This document shows positions 1 to 4,999 of a stretch of DNA of 5,164 nt, one piece after another. The notes under the pieces were generated by a model. The model had not been told where the DNA came from and did not search any database. It was given only the letters and a program-made list of their open reading frames with translations. This stretch comes from Aestuariivita sp964402685 (lineage in GTDB: Bacteria > Pseudomonadota > Alphaproteobacteria > Rhodobacterales > Rhodobacteraceae): positions 1-5,164 of the forward strand of contig CAYODE010000242.1 of assembly GCA_964402685.1 (NCBI GenBank), read 5' to 3'. Position numbers and translations under genes: made by a program. Position 1 is the stretch's first letter; each line of letters opens with the position of its first letter.

Positions 1-959
1 GCAGCAAAGGCTTCGTTCGATTCAATCACATCGAATTCATCGACTGACATCCCAGTGCGCTTCATCAGGTTTTGCACCGCCGGGATCGGACCAATGCCCA
101 TCACCTCGGGGCGCACACCGGCATGGGCATAGCCCAGAATACGTGCTTTGGGTTTCAGACCTGCGGCCTCAGCCGCGTCCGCTGTCGCTAATACCATCGC
201 CGCGGCACCATCATTGATCCCGCTGGCATTTCCGGCGGTGACTGATCCATCTTTCTGGAACACGGGGCGCAGCCCGGCCAGCGCTTCGGCAGTCGTGGCT
301 TTGGGATGTTCGTCTGTTTTGAAGGGCACTTTCTCACGTTTCACCATCACATCGACGGGTGCGATCTGGCTATCAAAATACCCCGCCTCAATGGCGGCCG
401 CCGCCCGGGTTTGCGATGTGAGCGCAAAGCCGTCCTGATCCTCACGCGTGATCTGATGCTCGCTGGCCACGTTTTCAGCCGTTACGCCCATATGACCTGT
501 GCCAAACGGGCAGTTGAGCGCACCCAGCATCATGTCCAGCGTTTTTACGTCTCCCATTTTCTGACCCCAGCGTTGCGAGGGGATGATGAAGGGGCTGCGC
601 GACATCGCTTCGGCACCACCTGCAACGGCAAAATCCGCGTCACCCATCGCGAGCGATTGGACCGCGGAAACGATGGCTTGCGCACCGGAGCCACACAGGC
701 GGTTCACGTTCATCGCTGGCGTACCGTTGGGGATCCCCGCCTGCATCGCGGCAACGCGGGACAGATACATGTCGCGCGGTTCGGTGTTGATGACGTGACC
801 AAACACGACATTGCCAATCTGCTCAGGCTCGACGCCGGACCGCTCCATCGCGGCTTCGGTCGCAACAGTTGCCAGATCGATCGGAGCCGTGCTGGCGAGT
901 GCCCCGCCGAAAGTGCCGATGGCTGTGCGAGCGCCATCCAGAAGTACGATATCTTTCAT
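1..959 (-). CDS. Beta-ketothiolase / acetyl-CoA C-acyltransferase, BktB-like (partial, C-terminus off left edge)
   Basis: Thiolase of the biosynthetic/BktB-like class: condenses or cleaves acyl-CoA and acetyl-CoA in the cytoplasm (acetoacetyl-CoA formation, short-chain beta-ketoacyl-CoA cleavage). The 319 visible codons start at the ATG read from 959, preceded by a CGGAG ribosome site (968-972). Seen: N-terminal RTAIGTFGG (11-19); TEPRDMY (59-65), which I recall from Cupriavidus BktB; the nucleophile loop NRLCGSG with Cys89, the same number as in the classical Zoogloea thiolase; HMGVTAENVA near residue 156; TAGNASG; and the NEAFA motif at 314-318. The C-terminal catalytic His and second Cys (about 70 more residues, full family length near 390) lie outside the window, so an intact active site cannot be confirmed. 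It is divergent from the HTH-cupin regulator gene. Family assignment is firm; the choice between PhaA-like and BktB-like specificity is recalled similarity only. Confidence 0.95.
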   Translation of the reverse strand, partial: MKDIVLLDGARTAIGTFGGALASTAPIDLATVATEAAMERSGVEPEQIGNVVFGHVINTEPRDMYLSRVAAMQAGIPNGTPAMNVNRLCGSGAQAIVSAVQSLAMGDADFAVAGGAEAMSRSPFIIPSQRWGQKMGDVKTLDMMLGALNCPFGTGHMGVTAENVASEHQITREDQDGFALTSQTRAAAAIEAGYFDSQIAPVDVMVKREKVPFKTDEHPKATTAEALAGLRPVFQKDGSVTAGNASGINDGAAAMVLATADAAEAAGLKPKARILGYAHAGVRPEVMGIGPIPAVQNLMKRTGMSVDEFDVIESNEAFA

Positions 960-966
960 GGGGTTA

Positions 967-972
967 TCTCCG
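967..972 (-). promoter_or_regulatory. Ribosome binding site of the thiolase gene
   Basis: Read on the minus strand this is CGGAGA, seven bases upstream of the ATG at 957-959. It supports that ATG as the thiolase start, which also agrees with the N-terminus of the family. Confidence 0.6.
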
Positions 973-993
973 TTTTCCCTCGAATCCCCAGCA

Positions 994-1022
994 AGTATGC
1001 GCGCAACCAGAGCGGAGGTCAG
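994..1022 (-). promoter_or_regulatory. Candidate sigma-70-type promoter for the thiolase gene
   Basis: On the minus strand a CTGACC -35 box (1017-1022) and a CATACT -10 box (994-999) are separated by exactly 17 bases; each matches four of six consensus positions. Transcription would start near 987, giving a leader of roughly 28 bases that contains the CGGAG ribosome site. The -35 box is one arm of the GGTCAG/CTGACC dyad. This is a by-eye match only. Confidence 0.35.
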
Positions 1023-1030
1023 CCCTGACC
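1017..1030. promoter_or_regulatory. Perfect dyad GGTCAG-CC-CTGACC, candidate operator
   Basis: Two perfect 6-base inverted arms (1017-1022 and 1025-1030) flank a 2-base centre, in the intergenic region between the divergent thiolase and regulator genes. The left arm coincides with the candidate thiolase -35 box, so a bound protein would block that promoter. The adjacent HTH-cupin regulator is the obvious candidate binder, but this is inferred from position. I did not find the same palindrome upstream of kbl. Confidence 0.4.
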
Positions 1031-1049
1031 CAGCGTCGCATGCCAAGGA

Positions 1050-1079
1050 TTGACGGCGGGCGCAAAACCGGAGGATACA
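1050..1079 (+). promoter_or_regulatory. Candidate promoter of the HTH-cupin regulator, start site at or near its ATG
   Basis: TTGACG (1050-1055, five of six to the -35 consensus) is followed after 18 bases by GATACA (1074-1079, three of six to the -10 consensus). Transcription would begin about 1085-1087, on the ATG at 1086, which would give a leaderless or nearly leaderless mRNA. The alternative reading is that GGAGG at 1070-1074 is a ribosome site on a longer transcript. The two readings conflict, and the sequence alone does not decide between them. Confidence 0.25.
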
Positions 1080-1085
1080 TCCGAT

Positions 1086-1652
1086 ATGACGGATGATTTG
1101 GACCCGGTTCTGAGCCAATTGCCCACCCGCCTTAAAGAAGCGCGGCGCGCACAAGGTCTGTCGTTGGACGCGGTAGCCAAGCTGTCCGGCGTGTCCCGGT
1201 CCATGGTGAGCCAGATCGAACGGGGTGAAAGCTCGCCGACCATCGCTACACTTTGGAACCTAACCCGTGCGCTACAAGTCGATTTTGCCGGTCTTTTGGA
1301 AGAGGGCAGCGCGCGAAGCGATATTGAAACCGTGCGCGCCACGGATCGACCCAGCATTGATCGTCGCGGTGAAGGGTGCCGGATCTTGATCCTGTCCCCA
1401 CCCGAAGAAGCCGGAGAATTTGAGCTTTATGAGCTGCAATTCTCGGACGGTGGGGTGCTCGACAGTTCGCCACATCGGCGTGGCGCGCGCGAGCAGCTGA
1501 CAGTCATCGATGGCGAGATTGCCTTGATATCTGGAGAGGCCGGGGATCTGCTGAAACCCGGTGACACGGCAAGATATGCTGCGGATGTGACGCACCGGAT
1601 TTCAGCGGTGAATGGCCCGGCGCGCGCCTTTCTGGTGGTGCGAGACGCCTGA
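1086..1652 (+). CDS. XRE-family transcriptional regulator with C-terminal cupin sensor domain
   Basis: A 188-residue DNA-binding regulator in the common two-domain HTH_3 plus cupin layout (SutR/PuuR-like architecture). Residues about 13-70 form the XRE helix-turn-helix, with LSLDAVAKLSGVS followed by the recognition helix SRSMVSQIERGESSPTIATL. Residues about 115-185 form the cupin: PHRRGAREQLTV with His130 and Glu136, IDGEIAL, then PGD at 158-160 and His170. The first cupin motif lacks the second His of HxH, so metal binding is doubtful; the barrel may bind a small organic effector. The ATG at 1086 is chosen because GGAGG lies 11 bases upstream and the extra 12 residues from a TTG at 1050 look unstructured; that TTG also reads as a -35 box. 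The gene lies between the divergent thiolase and the kbl-tdh operon, so local control is likely. The ligand is unknown. Confidence 0.92.
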   Translation: MTDDLDPVLSQLPTRLKEARRAQGLSLDAVAKLSGVSRSMVSQIERGESSPTIATLWNLTRALQVDFAGLLEEGSARSDIETVRATDRPSIDRRGEGCRILILSPPEEAGEFELYELQFSDGGVLDSSPHRRGAREQLTVIDGEIALISGEAGDLLKPGDTARYAADVTHRISAVNGPARAFLVVRDA

Positions 1653-1718
1653 CGCGCCACCAGCGATTTGACTGTTTTGCCCGTGCCAGACTGGTCAAGC
1701 GTCTGAAATACCCGAACC

Positions 1719-1748
1719 GAAAAATCCACTAAGTCAGAAAAATTCCAC
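1719..1748 (+). repeat. Direct repeat pair GAAAAATCCAC / GAAAAATTCCAC in the kbl leader
   Basis: The two copies (1719-1729 and 1737-1748) differ by one inserted T and are spaced 18 bases start to start, in the A-rich half of the intergenic region between the regulator gene and kbl. Such phased copies can be tandem protein-binding sites, but A-rich intergenic DNA also produces them by chance. They lie immediately upstream of the inverted repeat at 1752-1785. Confidence 0.35.
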
Positions 1749-1751
1749 CAA

Positions 1752-1785
1752 AACGGATTTCTCCTCTTTCGGAAATCTGTCCGTT
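1752..1785. promoter_or_regulatory. Inverted repeat upstream of kbl, candidate operator
   Basis: GATTTC (1756-1761) and GAAATC (1772-1777) are perfect inverted arms around a 10-base spacer. The outer pair AACGGA (1752-1757) and TCCGTT (1780-1785) is also perfectly inverted, with a small insertion on the right side separating it from the inner arm. The nested symmetry ends 35 bases before the kbl start, where an operator for the threonine-degradation operon would be expected. I found no convincing -35/-10 pair around it. It has no T-tract after it, so it is not a usual terminator of the regulator gene. Confidence 0.45.
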
Positions 1786-1808
1786 ATGGCAGAATTTCGT
1801 CAGCTATG

Positions 1809-1813
1809 AAGGA
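1809..1813 (+). promoter_or_regulatory. Ribosome binding site that fixes the kbl start at 1821
   Basis: AAGGA lies seven bases before the ATG at 1821. The earlier in-frame ATG at 1806 has no purine-rich site upstream and would place this AAGGA inside the coding region. The recalled E. coli Kbl N-terminus also aligns best with the 1821 start. Confidence 0.65.
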
Positions 1814-1820
1814 TTCGCTC

Positions 1821-3002
1821 ATGTCTGACTTTCTGACCGATCTCACCGACACGCTGGCCGGTATCGAGGCCGAAGGGCTGATGAAGCGCGAACGCATGAT
1901 CACGTCCCCGCAAGGCGGCGAAATCACGGTGGGCGAGACGCGTGTGATCAATTTGTGCGCCAACAATTATCTGGGTTTGGCAGACCACCCACACCTTATC
2001 GCGGCCGCGACATCGGCAATGCAGGATCATGGATTTGGCATGGCATCGGTTCGGTTTATCTGCGGAACTCAGGACTTACACCGGGCATTGGAAACCCGAT
2101 TGGCAGACTTCCTCGGCATGGACGATGCCATTTTGTTTGCGGCCTGTTTCGATGCCAACGGTGGGCTGTTTGAACCTTTGTTGGGGCCGGAAGATGCCGT
2201 GATCTCGGACGCGTTGAACCACGCGTCCATCATTGACGGCATCCGGCTCTGCAAGGCCAAGCGGTACCGCTATGCCAATTCAGACATGGACGATCTCGAA
2301 GCACAATTGCAGGCCGCCCGCGCGGACGGGGCACGCCACATCATGATCGCAACGGACGGTGTGTTTTCCATGGACGGATATCTGGCCAAACTGGGTGAAA
2401 TACGGGCATTGGCCGATCGGTACGACGCGATTGTTATGGTCGATGATTGCCACGCAACGGGTTTCATGGGGCCACAGGGCAGGGGCACTCCACATCATGC
2501 CGGGGTCAAAGCAGACATTCTGACCGGGACCTTGGGCAAAGCCTTGGGTGGATCCATTGGCGGTTACATTGCCGGACCGCAACCCGTCATCGACCTGTTG
2601 CGGCAAAGGGCGCGGCCCTATCTGTTTTCGAACTCATTGCCGCCAGCAATAGTAGCAGCAGGAATTGAAGCGATCCGACTTGTCGAAGAGGGCGATGCGC
2701 TGCGTACCCAACTGTTTGATAACACATCGTACTGGCGCGCGGGGTTGGAGCGGTTGGGCTTTGACCTGTTGCCCGGAGAGCATCCCATCGTTCCTGTTAT
2801 GTTAGGCGAAGCGCAATTGGCGCAGGATATGGCAGCCCGACTATTTGAAGAAGGTGTCTATGTGAGCGGGTTCTTCTTTCCAGTCGTGCCGCGCGGCCAA
2901 GCGCGGATCCGGACACAGATGAATGCCGCATTGAGCAAGGACGAGTTGGACCGAGCGCTTGTTGCCTTTGAAACGGCCGGGCGCGCCGTGGGAGTGATCT
3001 GA
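1821..3002 (+). CDS. kbl: 2-amino-3-oxobutyrate CoA ligase (glycine C-acetyltransferase)
   Basis: Cytoplasmic PLP enzyme of the alpha-oxoamine synthase family. It cleaves 2-amino-3-oxobutyrate, made by threonine dehydrogenase, with CoA to give glycine and acetyl-CoA. The 393-residue length is close to E. coli Kbl (398). Seen, numbered from the 1821 start: CANNYLGLAD (46-55), HGFGMASVRFICGTQ (about 70-84), SDALNHASI (129-137), VDDCHATGF (207-215) with the PLP-stacking/active-site His211, GTLGKALGG (236-244) with the PLP Schiff-base Lys240, and GQARIRTQM near 359-367 carrying the substrate-carboxylate Arg. Cys in DDCHA replaces the Ser of the E. coli motif, a tolerated variant as far as I recall. 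An in-frame ATG at 1806 would add five residues but lacks a ribosome site. The stop overlaps the tdh start by one base (TGATG), indicating translational coupling. First gene of the three-gene operon, probably controlled by the upstream HTH-cupin protein. Confidence 0.97.
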   Translation: MSDFLTDLTDTLAGIEAEGLMKRERMITSPQGGEITVGETRVINLCANNYLGLADHPHLIAAATSAMQDHGFGMASVRFICGTQDLHRALETRLADFLGMDDAILFAACFDANGGLFEPLLGPEDAVISDALNHASIIDGIRLCKAKRYRYANSDMDDLEAQLQAARADGARHIMIATDGVFSMDGYLAKLGEIRALADRYDAIVMVDDCHATGFMGPQGRGTPHHAGVKADILTGTLGKALGGSIGGYIAGPQPVIDLLRQRARPYLFSNSLPPAIVAAGIEAIRLVEEGDALRTQLFDNTSYWRAGLERLGFDLLPGEHPIVPVMLGEAQLAQDMAARLFEEGVYVSGFFFPVVPRGQARIRTQMNAALSKDELDRALVAFETAGRAVGVI

Positions 3003-4051
3003 TGACCAATGAGATGAGCTGTCTGGTGAAAGCCGAGCCGCGCGAAGGCTTGTGGTTGCAGACTGCGCCAGTGCCCGAAATCGGGCCGGATGATGTGCTG
3101 ATCCGGGTGAAAAAGACCGGGATTTGCGGGACCGACATTCATATCTGGAACTGGGATGAATGGGCGCAAAAAACCGTGCCCGTGCCCCTGATCACCGGCC
3201 ACGAGTTCGCGGGTGAGATTGTTGAGATCGGACGTAATGTCGAAGGGCTGAACATTGGTCAGCGTTGTTCCGGCGAGGGGCATCTGATCGGCAAGCAATC
3301 CCGCCAGTCACGTGCAGGCAAGTTTCACCTCGATCCCGCAACACGCGGAATCGGCGTAAATGAACAAGGGGCATTCGCGGAATACTTGAAACTACCCGCG
3401 TTCAATGTCGTGCCCCTACCGGATGAGATTGATGATGACATCGGCGCGATCCTCGACCCGTTGGGGAACGCCGTGCACACTGCATTGTCCTTCGACTTGG
3501 TTGGCGAGGATGTGCTGATCACCGGTGCTGGACCAATTGGCATAATGGCAGCAGCTGTGGCCCGACATGTCGGCGCACGCCACGTGGTGATTACGGACGT
3601 CAATCAGGCACGCCTTGATCTTGCTGCGCGTGTCGCGGATGTGGTGCCTGTGAACGTGGCCCATCAGGATTTGCGGGAAGTGGAGGGCGCGTTGCGGATG
3701 ACCGAAGGTTTTGACGTGGGGCTTGAGATGTCGGGCAACCAAGCGGCGCTGGACCAAATGGTGGACACGCTGGTGATGGGTGGGCGCATTGCTCTGCTGG
3801 GAATACCGCCGGGAAAATCCCCCGTGGACTGGAGCCAGATCGTGTTCAAAGCGATCACGATCAAAGGTGTCTACGGGCGTGAAATTTTCGAGACCTGGTA
3901 CAAGATGATCGCGATGCTCCAAAACGGTCTGGACGTAAGCGGCGTGATCACGCACCGTTTCCACAAAGATGATTTCGCCGCTGGTTTTGCTGCGATGAAG
4001 TCTGGTCAAAGTGGAAAGGTGGTGCTGGATTGGCAGCCAAAGACAGCCTGA
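3002..4051 (+). CDS. tdh: L-threonine 3-dehydrogenase, zinc MDR family, lacking structural-zinc cysteines
   Basis: Oxidises L-threonine with NAD+ to 2-amino-3-oxobutyrate, the substrate of Kbl, in the cytoplasm. 349 residues (E. coli 341). The N-terminal GroES-like catalytic domain has Cys42 in GICGTD, Thr44 and His47 (relay), His67-Glu68 in TGHEF, and Asp152 in LDPLGNAVHT, so the catalytic zinc site looks intact. The Rossmann domain shows GAGPIG (175-180) and Asp199 ending ITDV, consistent with NAD+ preference; EGFDVGLEMSG, YGREIFETW and ITHRF are strong Tdh signatures. Odd: the lobe at 97-111 that normally carries four zinc-binding cysteines has Gly97, Ser100, Ser103 and Asp111 instead; only Cys7, Cys42 and Cys89 remain in the whole protein. 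The ATG at 3002 has GGGAG seven bases upstream; an internal ATG at 3014 would match the E. coli N-terminus but has a weaker site. It overlaps kbl by 1 base and the next gene by 22 bases. Confidence 0.96.
   Translation: MTNEMSCLVKAEPREGLWLQTAPVPEIGPDDVLIRVKKTGICGTDIHIWNWDEWAQKTVPVPLITGHEFAGEIVEIGRNVEGLNIGQRCSGEGHLIGKQSRQSRAGKFHLDPATRGIGVNEQGAFAEYLKLPAFNVVPLPDEIDDDIGAILDPLGNAVHTALSFDLVGEDVLITGAGPIGIMAAAVARHVGARHVVITDVNQARLDLAARVADVVPVNVAHQDLREVEGALRMTEGFDVGLEMSGNQAALDQMVDTLVMGGRIALLGIPPGKSPVDWSQIVFKAITIKGVYGREIFETWYKMIAMLQNGLDVSGVITHRFHKDDFAAGFAAMKSGQSGKVVLDWQPKTA
4016..4022 (+). promoter_or_regulatory. Ribosome binding site for the TTG start at 4030
   Basis: AAGGTGG, one mismatch to the ideal AAGGAGG, lies seven bases before the TTG at 4030 and inside the tdh coding sequence. 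It supports a TTG start and coupled translation. The next in-frame ATG (4093) would delete the conserved IDVIGQTP region. Confidence 0.55.
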
Positions 4052-4986
4052 TCGATGTAATTGGTCAGACGCCATCCGTCTGGCTGGATCGCATGGTCGC
4101 AAAGCAGGGCCTGAACGGCAGGATCCTTGCCAAGCTTGATTATCTGAACCCGGGCTTTTCCAAGAAGGACCGCGCAGCGCTGGGGATTATAGATGCGGCG
4201 CTGGCAGACGGGTCGCTGCGCCCGGGCCAAACGGTGGTGGAGCTCACCTCAGGCAATATGGGCACGGGACTCGCTATCGTCTGTGGACTTAAGGGGCATC
4301 CTTTTGTCGCTGTGATGTCGCGAGGCAATTCGGTGGAACGCGCCCGGATGATGGAGGCCTTAGGTGCCGAGGTTGTGCTAGTCGATCAGCTGCCGGGGTC
4401 CGTGCCCGGTCAGGTTTCGGGCGGAGATCTGGCGGAGGTTGACCGTGTGGCGCAAAAGATCGTCGCAGAGCGGAATGCATTTCGCGCGGATCAGTTTCAT
4501 CATCCGGGGAATGCTTTGGCGCATTACCGCACGACCGGGCCAGAAATTTGGGAAGACAGTGGCGGCACGGTCACCGGGTTTGTAGATTTCGCAGGATCGG
4601 GCGGGACCTATGCCGGAACAATCCGGGCTCTGAAGGATTTGAGCGACGTGCGCGGCTATGTGCTGGAACCTGTCGGTGCTGCGGCGTTATCCGGAGGCGA
4701 GGTGCGCGCGCCGGATCATCCAATCCAAGGCGGCGGATACTCGATGGCGGATCTGGAGTTTATGCAAGACGTACCTGTCGACGGGTACCTGACCGTCACT
4801 GGCGACCAAGCGCGGGAGACCGCACGGGCGCTGGCCCGTGAAGAGGGAATTTTCGCAGGGTTTTCTGCTGGGGCAAATGTGGCGGCCGCATTGGAGTTGT
4901 TGCGCGGTCCGCAGGCTGGCGGCGTCGTGGCCGTGGTGATCTGTGACAGCGGCTTGAAATACTTATCGACGGATTTGTGGTCCTAA
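4030..4986 (+). CDS. Cysteine synthase/CBS-fold PLP enzyme of uncertain reaction
   Basis: 318-residue fold-type II PLP enzyme of the cysteine synthase/cystathionine beta-synthase family, probably catalysing beta-replacement or beta-elimination on a serine-, threonine- or O-acylserine-like amino acid. Seen in order: N-terminal DVIGQTP (9-15); NPGFSKKDRAAL (40-51) with the PLP-binding Lys46; substrate loop TSGNMGTG (73-80); DQFHHPGNALAHYRTTGPEIW (154-174); phosphate-binding GSGGTYAG (189-196); EEGIFAGFSAGAN (271-283); and the C-terminal ICDSGLKYLSTDLW. All core elements are present and length is normal for CysK/CysM. The carboxylate-binding loop, usually TSGNTG, has Met at the Thr position, and the phosphate loop has GSGGT rather than GTGGT, which points to a divergent subfamily. 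The start is TTG, needed to keep the conserved N-terminus, and overlaps tdh by 22 bases. Co-operonic with kbl and tdh, so a role in threonine/serine/glycine metabolism is inferred. An ordinary CysK role is possible but not assured. Confidence 0.85.
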   Translation: MAAKDSLIDVIGQTPSVWLDRMVAKQGLNGRILAKLDYLNPGFSKKDRAALGIIDAALADGSLRPGQTVVELTSGNMGTGLAIVCGLKGHPFVAVMSRGNSVERARMMEALGAEVVLVDQLPGSVPGQVSGGDLAEVDRVAQKIVAERNAFRADQFHHPGNALAHYRTTGPEIWEDSGGTVTGFVDFAGSGGTYAGTIRALKDLSDVRGYVLEPVGAAALSGGEVRAPDHPIQGGGYSMADLEFMQDVPVDGYLTVTGDQARETARALAREEGIFAGFSAGANVAAALELLRGPQAGGVVAVVICDSGLKYLSTDLWS

Positions 4987-4999
4987 ATCTTTCCGGCGC

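Noticed and set aside
306..1028. Long plus-strand open frame opposite the thiolase
   Set aside because: Arg/His-rich translation with no family signature; it is the antisense shadow of a clear thiolase in high-GC DNA.
1050..1085. N-terminal extension of the regulator from a TTG at 1050
   Set aside because: The 12 added residues do not resemble the HTH family, the TTG fits a -35 box, and GGAGG is placed for the ATG at 1086.
1687..1705. CAGAC...GTCTG inverted repeat as a terminator of the regulator gene
   Set aside because: Only five base pairs with a 9-base loop and no T-tract; too weak for an intrinsic terminator.
1786..1801. TGGCA-containing sigma-54-like promoter before kbl
   Set aside because: The required GC element is absent at the right distance and the site is too close to the start codon.
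1806..1820. Earlier kbl start ATG at 1806
   Set aside because: No ribosome site upstream, and the AAGGA at 1809-1813 is positioned for the ATG at 1821.
1653..1820. Riboswitch (for example glycine type) in the kbl leader
   Set aside because: I see only short dyads and A-rich repeats, with no conserved aptamer core or paired helices of the known glycine class.
3290..3334. Sequencing error or frameshift as cause of the missing Tdh cysteines
   Set aside because: The frame and lobe length are preserved, flanking motifs are intact, and the four replacements need several independent base changes, so a read error is unlikely.
3416..4102. 228-codon minus-strand open frame opposite tdh
   Set aside because: Antisense to a fully conserved Tdh, no recognisable domain and no ribosome site evident; a coding shadow.
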